The notes under the pieces: generated by a model | Database searches by the model: none | What the model was told of the DNA's origin: nothing | Seen by the model: only the letters and a program-made list of their open reading frames with translations | In this document: positions 21,107-32,009 of the stretch, piece by piece | Layout of the letters: every line of letters begins with the position of its first letter | Numbering within the stretch: position 1 is the stretch's first letter | Assembly: GCA_033439685.1 (NCBI GenBank) | Contig: JAUEDM010000008.1 | Span: 1,860,001 to 1,924,000, forward strand | Length of the DNA: 64,000 nucleotides | Direction: 5' to 3' | Source: Apodospora peruviana | Taxonomy: Eukaryota > Ascomycota > Sordariomycetes > Sordariales > Lasiosphaeriaceae | Position numbers and translations under genes: made by a program

Positions 21107-22271
21107 CAAGACGTAAACAAGAACTGGCAGCAATCAAAGAGTTAATCAGCGGGAAACTAGTAGGAGCCACAAAATCAGAGCCAAAGACAAAACGAAAGAT
21201 AGTAAGGTAGGAAAGGCATTGAAGACGGGAAGAGCGGGATGCACGCCACTCGCAGACGACAACGGAAGTCGTACAAATTTGCTGGCGAAGTGGTACAATC
21301 AAGACGCACGTACGAACCTGTTGATTGATTAATTGGGTTATAAGCTGCAAGCAACCGGAGACCGGACGTGATCAGGGCGAGCGAAGTCGACGACGGCCGC
21401 CCAGTATATTTAGAATCTGAATGGCATCAGCGATGAAGACATAATACCAGCAAATTCCTGTCCTGTAATAATGGACAAGAGCATCTTCTTCAATGGCATT
21501 TCAAGACGAGATGGGTGACGCGACGAGAATCTGGAAGCTTGGCATGCGCCTTGATTGTGGTCTGATTTTGCTGTCATTCATGTTTTACATCGTACCCCTG
21601 CGAGCGCGGGGAGGCAGGGGCAAGGCCGTTTTGAGCGAAAGGCAGCGAAAGAGACGTTGTCTTGTCGGTATCGTGGGCAGCAATCGCATACGGAAAGATA
21701 CATGTGATGGTCCCGAACGTGGTGTTTCAGACTTAGGGAAAGACAGGGGCGGGAGGTTACAGAAGTCTGTGCTGGTAACCCATATTATTAGCCGACACAA
21801 GCCAGCTGGCAGCCCAATCCGCAGTTGTGGGTTGGCGGGTGTTGCCAGCTGACTTCGGAGAGGCGACAATCCGTTTCGATTGTTTTGGACCGTTCGCGTT
21901 AAAACTCCACAACTGCAGGAGAGACAAGAGCCAGCCAAAATGGGAAAGAGGACCAACCCGAAAGTCCGGGAACAGAAACCGGCCTATTTTCCCCACCGGC
22001 ATCAAATCGTGGACATACGCACTTACCGTCTTGGGATGCAAGGCAAATGGCAGTTACGATTCTTTTAACTACCTAGGTACCTAGTTATGTACCTGATCTA
22101 TCGTCCCTCCCCAATTGAAGCGAACAGAAGGACATATCCCTGATTTCCCAGATAATAATCTCTAAGACCACTCCTTTGTATTCAGCCAAGTGAACTGCCA
22201 ATTATTACCAATTAGTACAGTTCCAATCGTGGCTAAAAACGACTAGTGCGAAAAACAGCACAGCTTATAGC
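21107..22271. other. Intergenic region upstream of DUF6594 gene
   Basis: No supported gene. A CTACCTAGGTACCTAG palindromic motif lies near 22070-22085, just before the allergen-like gene's 3' end. Confidence 0.5.
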
Positions 22272-23147
22272 TCACGACATGAACCCCTTCTTCCCATCAC
22301 CATCAGCATCCTTCATGGGATTCATCCGGTCGAGCAGGCTCGGCTTCTTGGTCTCGGTCGTCTTGCTCGACTCATGAATGCCAGACGTGCCCATATTTCC
22401 AGACGAGGAATGCATGCCCGATGTCGACGACGACGAGATGCCCGAAGACGACTTCATGTTGCCGCTCTGGCTGTGGATGCTCTGGCCCGGAGGGCAGCCC
22501 TCGAACTCGTTGGAGCGTGCACCGCTGCTACCAGTCAGGCCACCACCCCTCTTCTTGAACTCGTCCATGCTCATCGGAGCATTCTCGGTGGTGCCGTGAT
22601 GCTTGGCGGCCTCGTGGTGAACCTCGTGGACAGGGACGGTCGTGTGGACAACCTCGGGCTGGATGATCTCCTTTTGCACCAGGGGCTGGATGGTCTCGTG
22701 GACGTGGCTAGCAGGACAGTTAGAAACGTGTTTAAGTGCACCATGTCAAGTGACATACTGGTGGACATGCTCGCCCTGCACGGTGGGGGCATGGCTCTGG
22801 GTGCGCGTGGTCTCGGCGATGTGGCGCTCATCTCGCAGCTTGCCAGACTCTGCCTTCAGGGCACGCTCGGTAGCCTCGTTGTCGCGGTGATCATACTCGC
22901 GGTGTTGGGTGCCGGCTACTCTGTGCTTGTGTTGCTCGGGAAGGATCTCGGAGTCCTTGACGGGCTGCACGGTGGTATGGTAGTGGTCCTGGTGCACCTC
23001 TTGCTCGACCGCCGTGTTGATCTCCTCGTGCTGGTGAGGCTTGATGGTCTGATGCTCCACGGCAGGAGCAGCTTGCTCGTGGACCGAGGTGTCATGCTGA
23101 CCCGCCTTGGACAGGATGTCGCCGACTTGCTTCTTAGTGCGATCCAT
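22272..23147 (-). CDS. Allergen-like His/Glu-rich soluble protein
   Basis: Two exons (23147-22759 and 22707-22272; GTATGT donor, GCTAG acceptor) give 274 aa starting MDRTKKQVGDILSKAG. The protein is hydrophilic and rich in His, Glu and Gln. Characteristic segments include VEQEVHQDHYHTTVQPV, LPEQHKHRVAG, GEHVHHHVHETIQP and VVHTTVPVHEVHHEAA, then SMDEFKKRGG and a Ser/Gly-rich tail. From memory, related fungal proteins are commonly annotated just as 'allergen', with no established biochemical role. There is no signal peptide and no transmembrane segment, so it is probably cytosolic. It is divergently arranged with a second, membrane-anchored gene that shares the HVHE..I.P motif; the start codons are 551 bp apart. 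Confidence 0.8.
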
Positions 23148-23698
23148 GATGGATTTAAAATGGCGTTGAGAAAGTATGGGGAGCAAATCGGTTCTTATTA
23201 GAGAAGATTGGAAAAAAGACGATTGAACACTGATGTGCGATGGTGATGGCGGAAAATTATTGCTCTTAGCAGTCGGGGGAGATGGGGTTATATCTCAACC
23301 AACAATGTCCGTACCCGCCAAGTCACGTCAGGATGGCATGCGTGCCTGGTACTTAGCAGTGTTGGTCCGGGTCGGAGTGTTTTCTCCATGACGGATGAAG
23401 CCGTCATAATGATGCAGCCACACGCAGCTAAATCTGCGATGATGTCGCAATTGCCAACGAATTCCTTTTGTGTTTGTCAATGCAATGATGCAAGAGGCGG
23501 AGCGTCCAGCCAACATGACGTTTACATTACCAACGTTTCAGCATAGCTTGCTAAGTAGACGTGTAGCCCAAACTCCACCTGACTGTTGTGGCGTCAAGAT
23601 CCTTGGAAGGACCAGACCATGTCTCGAATGGCATTCCATTGCGGCATCTCACTGATCGAGATTCTTAGTAACAAGTCAACTGTTGAGGCGTGGAGGAT
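23148..23698. promoter_or_regulatory. Shared divergent promoter region of two allergen-like genes
   Basis: These 551 bp separate the two divergent start codons. No internal gene is supported. Joint regulation is an inference from the arrangement and the shared protein motif. Confidence 0.45.
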
Positions 23699-24389
23699 AT
23701 GGACAATACCTTTGTTAGACCCACCACCTCTGGAACCTCGGGTTCAGGTCTTTGGACGCGCTTCGCCTTGATTGTCACCTCGACTGCGGCTCTGATATTC
23801 GCAATGAAGTTCAAGGACAAGTTCATCTGGAGCAAGAATTCGAAATCGAATCACCACACGTCGTCAACTACATCGCATTCATCGGCTCTGCAGACCGATA
23901 ATGCCCGTGAATCCATGACGTCGGCAAAGGCTGCTCAACCCGGCAGTAGCAAGACAACAGAAGGCAGCGATGCAGCCGTCGGGGTTGCCCCAGGTGAAGT
24001 GTTCTGCTTCTTAGCATGGTCAACACGGGAGAAGGAAGTCGCTAACCGGAGTTATCTCGCATGTTTCCGCAGCCGTCACCCATGAGGTTGTGAGACCGCA
24101 CGTACACGAGGTTGTGGAGGAACAGGTCTCCCGCGAAATCCACACCCACGACGTCTATCACCGCATCCAGCCAGTCAAGGAGGTCGAGGTGCAAGCCCCT
24201 CGTCATTTTGTTCCCGACGCTGCGACTGGCGGCCTCGTCGAGGTGTCGGAGGAGGATGTCAACCGGGTGTACCGAGCCAGGGAGGGGGATGGTGCTCATG
24301 ACGGAGCCACACCAACAACAGCCACCACTGCTGCTCCGGCTAGTCGAAGGGAGTTCAGAACTGAGGCAATGGCGCCGCAAGAGAAATAA
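23699..24389 (+). CDS. Small membrane-anchored allergen-like protein
   Basis: Two exons (23699-23993 and 24073-24389; GTGAAG donor, CGCAG acceptor) give 203 aa. The frame is open upstream, but this is the first ATG. A single hydrophobic segment at about residues 20-38 (FALIVTSTAALIFAMKF) anchors the protein; a Ser/Thr-rich linker follows. The second exon encodes THEVVRPHVHEVVEEQ, then THDVYHRIQPVKEVEV and APRHFVPD. The HVHE..I.P pattern resembles the neighbouring divergent gene, so the two may be paralogs, one soluble and one anchored. No function is known. Confidence 0.72.
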
Positions 24390-24771
24390 CGACCCGCAGT
24401 CACGTCGATCAGTCCCCGGTCCGTCATCGAACAGTTTGCCAAGGTAGCCCGGCACTCATCATACATGCATGCATCTGGCTGCCAGCGGCTTGCCATAGAG
24501 ATTGTTCAGGCGTGGCAACTGAAGGTGGTATCTGTCACGGTCAACATGTATTATGTTTTGCTACTTACAACAAATCACTTTGAGAATCAAGACATGAGAT
24601 AGTGATCCAGCGGCTGCTCGATCGTGATTCATGGCCAGTCATGCCTGAGATCGTAGTACCAGGTAGACTTCTCTTGTCGAATACACTGACCAAACACCAC
24701 AATGCTTTCTGCCCGGACACTTTTGACGATCTTCAAGCACTGTTTTGGATGCACACCGTCTCCTCTGTTTA
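24390..24771. other. Short convergent intergenic region
   Basis: It lies between the 3' ends of the small anchored protein gene (+) and the large membrane protein gene (-). Nothing further was recognised. Confidence 0.5.
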
Positions 24772-26757
24772 TCACAAATGCGGCAGGAAATCAGTCCACT
24801 CCGGCGTCTCGTACAGCCCTACAGGCGCCCTTCTCAAGCTTACAAACGCCTCAACGACCAAACAGATCCTCGCGAGCGCAAACAGCGCCAGGACAACATA
24901 CATGCTCCACCGCTTGCACGCAATCACCCACCCCTTCTGCCTCCTCACGCTCTCGATGTGCACGCCCGGTGTGACGCCCGACCACCACCGGTCGAACGCC
25001 GGCCAGAGCTGTCTGGCCGAGAAAAAGGCCCACAGCAGCGCACCCGACGCGGCGATGGTCAGGCTCGACACGATCCAGAGGACTCTCTCGGCCGAGGTCG
25101 GATACGACTCGGCTTCGGGACTTGCCCAGCCCGAGCAGTGCAGCGCGCCGTAGGCGGCCGCCGTGAAGGCCAGGACCGACCTGAGCCTGTCGCGGTGGAT
25201 GTTGACTTGGCCCAGGCCGAGGTTGTGCAACGAAGGGAAGTTGACGATCCGCGGCCGGACGATGTAGTCAGTCTCGCCTAGGAAGCAGCCCAACGACGGC
25301 ACGGTGGTGAAGTAATACGGCCCGTAGGTCGGGCGGCGGGAGGAGGAGTCGCATTCTGCGCGGAGCTTGTCGGCTGCTTTCGAGGCGGAGGAGAGTAACG
25401 CTGGAGGTAGGGGTACATGTGGTTGGCCAGGGGGCGACTTGGCGTCGGGGAAGACGCGCCGGCAGTATCGACTGTGGCGGAGGGAGGGCTGCGGCGGATC
25501 GGTGTACGGGGAGAAGTAGTAGACGCGGCATTCCGCAGCGATCGGGGGCGCCGTGAGGTTGAAGTTGTACCGGAAGGCGCGGTTTTCGGATGCTGTGGTG
25601 GTGCTGAGGGTGCTCGCGCTTGTGACGAGTTCGGCGGATGGTCGGTCTGACCAGAGCTCGTTGAAACCGAGGAAGCGCGAGGGGTATCGCGATCCCGGCG
25701 AGCCGACGGAGAGGTATGTCGTTATCTGTGCTTCTGAGGGTGCAGCGTCGTATTCCGGGCCGATAACGTTGCTATCGGTGATGTTGTTGTTTGGGGGACG
25801 CCACAAGTTCTCGTCTTGATCGGTAGCAACGTGTATAAAACACCGGATGTCGGTGATACTGTTGACGGCCCCTATGCTGGAGCACAGGTACATCAGTGAT
25901 AGGGCGTCGGAGTCTGCTTCGTCATCCAGAACGGTCGGCACTTGTATGTCGAGTGGCTTGCTCCACCACAGAAGATAGATGGCCAGGGCGCAAGCGACAT
26001 GGCCGCAAGTGTTGACCTCGAGCAGGGATACGGGCATCTGCTTGATGGCGCGGCCGAGAACTTGAACGACCATCCACCCAGCTTGCATGCAGATGATTGC
26101 CTTTGCCATCCAGTCGGCCTTGCTCTTGTCCTCGATCTGGGACTCCTGGATCTGCGGAAGCCGTCCGAGAAAAGAAAGCAGGCGGATGCCCTCAGGGGTC
26201 ACAACAACTCGTTTCCGGATAGAATCCGAAGCTGCTGGAGCCTCGCGTGAGCGGAAGTCAACCCAGGGAGAGTCTGCAGCGAAACCGCCCATAACAGCAT
26301 AAAAACACTGCGTCATGTCCCAGGTATGCGACGAAGGCCGGTTGGGGCCGGCGGTGGTCATATTATGCTCAGCACCGCGGTATTTCGCGTCCTTTTCGAT
26401 CTCCTTCATCAGCCAGCGGGCCACGGTGTACTGAGCGGCCGCAGTAGCAACCACCAGCTCCGGGGCGAAGATGCCGTAGAGAACCCATTTTGTCTTTTCA
26501 ATAAAACGTTTTCGGAGGCTCGTATTCTCAGCTGGGACATTGAGGTGCAGCGCAGACCAGACGCAGAGAGTGAGCGTGACGATGCAGGAAAACACAAGCG
26601 AAAATGTACCCCGTCCGTTTGGCTCTGGCTGCCAAGATGTTGTCGTCCCTATGGGCGTGGTGCTGTTTGTCGAGTTCAAGTTGTCGCCCAACGCAGGGCC
26701 AGAGAGCCCAAGGAAAAGACCACCAACAAGAAGACTGGCGACGCTGCTCATCTGCAT
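24772..26757 (-). CDS. Uncharacterised fungal polytopic membrane protein
   Basis: This is a single-exon 661-aa protein. The N-terminus is a signal-like hydrophobic stretch (SVASLLVGGLFLGLSGPALG), followed by an Asn-rich sequon segment (NSTNSTT). Hydrophobic segments occur around residues 50-70, 92-115, 215-235, 250-270, 545-560 and 620-640. Between them lies a large hydrophilic part with paired cysteines. The C-terminal block (GVHIESVRRQKGW, LVVEAFVSLRRAPVG, ETPEWTDFLPHL) is typical of a large family of predicted membrane proteins in ascomycetes and basidiomycetes, recognised from memory and with no known role. Alternative short ATG starts (26757, 26751) differ by two residues. Confidence 0.85.
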   Translation of the reverse strand: MQMSSVASLLVGGLFLGLSGPALGDNLNSTNSTTPIGTTTSWQPEPNGRGTFSLVFSCIVTLTLCVWSALHLNVPAENTSLRKRFIEKTKWVLYGIFAPELVVATAAAQYTVARWLMKEIEKDAKYRGAEHNMTTAGPNRPSSHTWDMTQCFYAVMGGFAADSPWVDFRSREAPAASDSIRKRVVVTPEGIRLLSFLGRLPQIQESQIEDKSKADWMAKAIICMQAGWMVVQVLGRAIKQMPVSLLEVNTCGHVACALAIYLLWWSKPLDIQVPTVLDDEADSDALSLMYLCSSIGAVNSITDIRCFIHVATDQDENLWRPPNNNITDSNVIGPEYDAAPSEAQITTYLSVGSPGSRYPSRFLGFNELWSDRPSAELVTSASTLSTTTASENRAFRYNFNLTAPPIAAECRVYYFSPYTDPPQPSLRHSRYCRRVFPDAKSPPGQPHVPLPPALLSSASKAADKLRAECDSSSRRPTYGPYYFTTVPSLGCFLGETDYIVRPRIVNFPSLHNLGLGQVNIHRDRLRSVLAFTAAAYGALHCSGWASPEAESYPTSAERVLWIVSSLTIAASGALLWAFFSARQLWPAFDRWWSGVTPGVHIESVRRQKGWVIACKRWSMYVVLALFALARICLVVEAFVSLRRAPVGLYETPEWTDFLPHL

Positions 26758-27592
26758 ACAGAATATTTCTGAAGTAAATAAATACGTCGTCGATCCCAGG
26801 TAACGGTAGCATGGCAGAAAATCTAGACGTCCACTTGGTTTAGAAGTTGAGGATAGTTGACCGGGGAGAAAGGAGGCGTTGTCGGCTCGGCGGGAAATGG
26901 CGCCCTTCTTTCTTCACAGGATCCGCCAAGCCACTCCCGATGCATGACATTATCCTTGCACAGCCCACTCTCAGTGCCACCCAAGTCAGCCTAGAACCCG
27001 CAAGTCCCCGCCCGTTGGACTCAGCTGCTTCCAAAGGTGCCTGACAGCCTGGGGCGAGATGCCAAGGAGAATATGCCGTACGTCTCAGGATATAACCCCT
27101 TCGGAGGAGGCGGGACAAGGAATTTTCACGAAATCAAACCTCAAGGCTCACGGCGAAGACTGGGTGACGATTGGGGATTGGTTTGGTTATTACTAACTTA
27201 TGGCTATGCCGCTATGGTGCTTGGACAAACATGAAGGTACCAAACTTCCCAAGATATTTAACAATCTAGTAAACTCCGGGAAATGGTACTGTTGCTCGCT
27301 CTCTTGTGAATATTCCCCAACGCCGTGCTGTGTCAATATGATGTGTGTGATAAAACATGAAACCGAACCAAATGAACAGGGTATCCTTTATGTGTCGTGT
27401 GACATCGGCCATATAATCAACTTCGCTCAACCACAACCGATACTTAAAAGACCCGACCAACGCATGACTGATGCAACGCAACTGTGCTTTTCCAAAACGG
27501 AATACTCTGAAGGTTCGAAAGCTCAAAGAGACATCCCCACCTCAATGCTCTCATCAGAAGCGTTCTTCTTGCTGTTGTCGGGAACATTCTCG
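26758..27592. other. Intergenic region
   Basis: It is the upstream region of the membrane protein gene and the downstream region of ZM1. After the ZM1 stop, the minus-strand sequence to 27523 still encodes an open, Lys/Asn/Glu/Pro-rich peptide in another frame (see the C8-tract finding). Nothing else was recognised. Confidence 0.45.
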
Positions 27593-28799
27593 TTAACCTT
27601 GTTGGGGGAATTCTCCTTGGTCTTGTCGGGGGGGGTTCCCCTTGCCTTGGTCAGGACAGTTCTCCTCGAGAGCGTTCTTCTCAGAAGCATTATTCTCCGG
27701 GGTGTTCTTCTGGGACACGTTTTGCTCGCTCTTGCCGGCGGAGCTCTTCTGAAAGACACTCTGGGGCGGGTATCCCTTGACTCGACCACGGCGCTGGAAC
27801 ATGTGGCGGTGCTCGATAGCTGCGACAGTACGGCCGGTGATGTAGCTCTAGAAGAATACATTCAGCCAGTCAGGTCCCCCAACAAGACCAGGTAGGCTGT
27901 TAGGTGTGCGGAAAGATGAGAGAGCCTTACCTCCTGAATCTGCTTGAACGGGAAGTTCAAGTCTACGCGCAGAAACCACAGGAGCTCATCCTCCTCCCTG
28001 AACCAGCGCGTGGCTGGGCGAGAAACCCCCAGATCCTTGGGATCGATGGGAGGAATGGCGGCGAATCTGGCACGGATTCCCTTCACCAGGCGTGCAATGC
28101 GGCTCTTGTCGGCCTCACCAATGTCCTCCGAATAGACGATGGACCTTGAGCGGGCTTGGTCGGGTGTCTGGGGGGTGGACTTGCGCTCCAGGGCCCTTGA
28201 CTTGGCTTTGGAAAGCTTTGAGGAGCCCAGGGGAGTGTCGCCCTCGTCGTTGACGCCACCGGTGTCGGCAACATGGCCGCGGGCATAGACGACATCATCG
28301 GCGTCGGCACCATCAGAGGCAACTGACTTGCCCTTGTCCCTGCGGGCCGGGTCCTGATTGATAACCATCGCGTCCTCTGTCTCTTCACCAACATATTGTC
28401 AGCTATCGGGCCAAGCAGAATATGTGACAGTGACTCATGCTTCATAATATCTCGGAGGTTAAAGAACGGGGCTGTTGTCTCGATGGATAATGGATAGGGG
28501 AAGAAGTCACTCGAAACTGTGGGAGCAGATTAGAACTTGCCATCATTGCTTCGAAGGGTAGCTCTATTTTGCCGGAAGATCTCCATCAAGTCGGCATTTT
28601 TCTTGTGAGTGGCTGCCAGGTTGAAATCGCAGTCCGGGTCGCTGCACTCCCATTTTGCCAGCCGCGTACGGTCGACCAAGGCCATGAGAATGATCTTGAT
28701 GTTGTTTTCCGAACAGCGTCCCATCTCGCAATCGTACTCGCCTACCTCGCCAGTGGGTTTCTGGCAAGAGGGACAATACTCGACTATCTTGAAGCACAT
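27593..28799 (-). CDS. ZM1: Cys-cluster + Myb/SANT-like protein (paralog 1)
   Basis: Exons 28799-28541, 28376-27931 and 27847-27593 give 319 aa. Residues 8-60 carry a likely zinc-binding cluster: CPSC, then further Cys, DRTRLAKWEC and DPDC. The middle is disordered and Lys/Ser-rich. Residues about 211-262 resemble a Myb/SANT repeat (RWFREEDELLWFL, PFKQIQE, TGRTVAAIEHRHMFQRRG). Intron 1 must use a GC donor (GATG/GCAAGT) with a CAG acceptor to keep phase; intron 2 is GTAAGG..CTAG. The intron positions and phases (1, then 0) match those of ZM2 and ZM3. A nuclear DNA-binding role is inferred. The C-terminal tail is cut by a frame change at a C8 run (27628-27635). Confidence 0.72.
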
Positions 28800-30919
28800 T
28801 TTCGCTTCGGATATGTGCTGCTGGATGAGCGGATGTCAGAAATGGTAGCTCAAGCAGGCGTTGATTGATTGTGGGATGTCAAAGTACTTCTGCTTGCTTT
28901 GTTTTGGTCAAACAGATAACCAAAAGAGAGCAATGGGAGTGTTCCGTATGTGCTGGTAGTATCAGGCTCGCTAAGGCAAAGTTGGCGATATGTGGTTTAT
29001 GCGAAGAAGAGTTTGCGCACAACAAAGTCAAACAGCTAGTAGACTTTATAGTACTTTTTGTTAGAGAGATAGCCACGTAGAGTGTGCTGGTGAAAGGAGG
29101 GTCAAGCTTGCTGAGGTGCGAGTTGGGAATGAGTGGTTTGCAAGAAGAAAGGTTTGCGGACAGCGATCCGCTAGTAGAATTTGTATTCCTGTGGTTTAGA
29201 CTAGGACTAGGCGGCGGACATGAAAGTGGTGGGGCCAAGGAAACCGAACGTGCGTGGTTTTGCAGGTGAATTATAGGTTGTTGGCAAGCCTGGTTTCTAA
29301 CGTGACTTCTAGCATCAGATGAAAGCTTGGTTACGGTATTGCCCTGACGCGACGTGTATCAGTGGGTTAGCTTCACCAGGGCAGCCGGTGAATCATAAAA
29401 TATTTGTAATAGTCACGAGGGAGGCTGGTCGAATATTCACTATACTGCATAGCCATTTGTATACCAGTGCATTGTTCGACCATTCCTCGCCCTGTATATA
29501 TGTACAACTACATTGTTCGAATACCGCCTCGGTCGTCTTTGTAGAAAAGTACAGTACATTATTGGACTATTCTCCCGGCAGTTACCTGTAGGCCACACCG
29601 TGTACCTGAGTTAATTGTGCCCTCGGGTGGGCTATCGCCAGCGTCTCAAGACCAAAGCAACTAGTGTGTCCCGTGAACAGTTGTTCCACCTTGAGTATCT
29701 CATCCTTCCGTTAACCAAATCACGTAATTGATCCTGCCAATGACGGATTCGACCCTCTCGCGTCACAAGCAACACTTTCAAAGTCCTCGTGGACAACAAT
29801 GTTGCGGATATGCTGTCGACACGACGTGGATGGCGGCTGCGGCGGTCGAGAACCGGAACTTTTGCCAGTACGATCTCTAAAATTCCGTGATTTCAGCACC
29901 GGAACTCTATGAAAAAGACGGAAACGGACCGCATAAGAGAAAGCTGAGGCTGTAAACCCCTTACCTAATGAAAACAAAGTTAGGGGTTAGGGCTGTGCAG
30001 CCTTTTCCATCGTATGACGTTAAATCAACATTCTAAACGAAGATTCGCAAAGGATTCCTGAACCCGTCAGATTACCTAGGCAATCTGCCGCTAAATTCGC
30101 GGTATAGGAGACCGTTCAAGACGGGACCGTGCACTTCCTCAAAACCCTTCAGGAAAAGCGGCGTTCAAGGCCCGACTTCAAAAGACCCGATCAGCCAGGC
30201 CCCCAAGTAGTTATAAGCGATGTAACAGGTTTTCGTTAGTATCTTGGGGGTAATCCGGTCTAGAACATCCCCAACTCTTCAACAACTCTTTGCCCGCCTA
30301 CCAAGGGAACTACTCATTCTTGTTGTGAATACGACCGCATCACGATTTGGTGGCTCGGCGGGGATTCCACATCGAATGGTACAAGGCCTGTCCTTATGCC
30401 GGAGCAGCATGGTCCGTCACACTAGGTACACATGCTAGACACATAGATAATTAGTGGACAGATATGTTTCGTCGTCAATACTAATCATTGCGAGGAAACG
30501 AAGTCGTAATAGCACATATTTTTGATCACACCCTACGCTGGAGAAGTCTGGAAGTTGTTGGGAAGAATAGAAATTAATGACAATCAGTGCCTAGTCCGTA
30601 TTCTGACCATGCACCGTGTCGATGATTGATACCTTCCTCCCCCCCAACGCCACTCCGTGTTGATGATTGATCCCGACCTGTCCCAACGCCGCCGCTGATG
30701 ATGTTTTTGCGAAAATAAGTATGAACAGTGATGAGAAATGCACTAAGAAGCATTGAAACGCCTCCGCCATGAACAGAACTGACAGGGAATGAAAAAAGAA
30801 GGCAGGCAGGCATACAGGAGTAGAGGATTAAAAGGAAAAGAAGACAAGAGAACAGACTGTGCTACCCAGATGACAATCAGACTTCCTATGGCAACCTCGC
30901 AAGATCTATACTCCCAACA
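28800..30919. other. Intergenic region between ZM1 and ZM2
   Basis: This 2.1-kb stretch holds an imperfect tandem duplication (28950-29205) and three short CATTGTTCGA-like repeats (about 29470, 29509 and 29559). No intact gene is supported. The region near 29700-30250 resembles no element I can name. Confidence 0.45.
28950..29205. repeat. Imperfect tandem duplication, about 134-bp unit
   Basis: Copy 1 starts at 28950 (GTGCTGGTAGTATCAGG) and copy 2 at 29084 (GTGCTGGTGAAAGGAGG). Shared blocks include GTGGTTT, GTTTGCG and CTAGTAGA at matching spacing. In one plus-strand frame both copies encode similar peptides (GLCEEEFA/GLQEERFA, LVDF/LVEF). Confidence 0.7.
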
Positions 30920-32009
30920 TCAGATCGTGAGGCGGTCCTTGTTTGCACGGGTGGGCTTGTAGTCCTTCGGGGGGTAACCCATGACCTTGCCCTGGCGCTG
31001 GAACATGTGGCGGTGTTCGATAGCACCCTTGGAGCGGCCGGTGAGGAATTGCTGAAGACATGATTGGTTAGCTTTGCTTGGCCAGGAGTGTAAAGTGAGG
31101 TAGGTATTGGGGGTCATAGTACCTCCTCGATCTGCTTGAACGGCACATCCAGGTGAGTTCGCAGAATCCAGAGAAGCTCGTTCTCCTCGGCGAGCCACTG
31201 GGCGGGAGGACGGGACATGGCCAAGTCCTCGACCGTGGGAGGCGTCATGGCTGCGCGTCGAGCCTTGATCCGGTTGGTCAGGTCAACCACCTGCGTGCGA
31301 TAAGGCTCGGGCATATCATCGTGCAGAACATCATGCTTGGCGCGGAATGAGGGCGTGGAGCGTGACTTGGGAAGCCGCTTGCGCTTGGCCGCCCGAGTCA
31401 GAGCAGTGGGGGAGGGCGATGATGAGCCGGGTGAGCCGTCGTTCTCGTCGTCGGCGACATTGCCGCTGGTGCTGCCCTCGGAGTCGTGATGGTTGACTAG
31501 ACCGGTGCTCGGGCCCGGGGTAAAAGTAGGCGTCTTCGCCTTTGACTCGCTGCGGCGGCGCTTCTTGTTGATCGACTTGTTGGCGGCATGTCCCTGAACT
31601 GGAAGATCGATTTTGGTAGACTCGGTCTTCACCTCAGTCATCTCGTCATCTTGTTCAGATCAGGTTAGCAAGGGTTAGAGGCGTCCGATAGACAGTTTTC
31701 ATCCTTGATTTGTGTGTGACATATAGAAGAAGAAGAAGAAGATGAATGAGGGGCAAAAAGCATATTACCAGCTGTGATGCCATTGACATTCAGAAGCTCC
31801 AGAAACTCTGCCTTCGCGGCCCTTGCGACCTCTGGGTTCAGAGGGCAATTCTGGCCGGCGCATTTGAATTTGGCCAAGCGAGTGCGATCGGTCAGGGCTA
31901 TGAAATGCTTCTCGTTCTTGACGCCGCACGACTGGTCACACGAGAAGAACCTCGCGTTGGTAGTGGTAACTCGGCAGCAGGGGCATTGCTCAATCAGAGT
32001 AAAGCACAT
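30920..32009 (-). CDS. ZM2: Cys-cluster + Myb/SANT-like protein (paralog 2)
   Basis: Exons 32009-31769, 31649-31123 and 31051-30920 give 299 aa; introns are GTAATA..AAG (119 nt, containing a CTT repeat) and GTACTA..TTCAG. The start MCFTLIEQCPCC matches ZM1 (MCFKIVEYCPSC), and so does DRTRLAKFKC. A basic, Ser-rich middle includes KKRRR and AKRKR nuclear-localisation-like clusters. Residues about 232-283 hold the Myb/SANT-like unit (AQWLAEENELLWIL, PFKQIEE, LTGRSKGAIEHRHMFQRQG), followed by a conserved YPP. Exon phases are identical to ZM1. It is the most intact member of the array: canonical splice sites, no internal stop and no frame break. A role in DNA binding is inferred. Confidence 0.76.

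Noticed and set aside
24602..25281. Plus-strand ORFs of 178-183 aa
   Set aside because: They are antisense to the conserved C-terminal domain of the membrane protein encoded on the minus strand.
28530..28799. Stand-alone 89-aa Cys-rich protein
   Set aside because: Comparison with ZM2 and ZM3 shows it is the first exon of a three-exon gene; the apparent stop lies inside intron 1.
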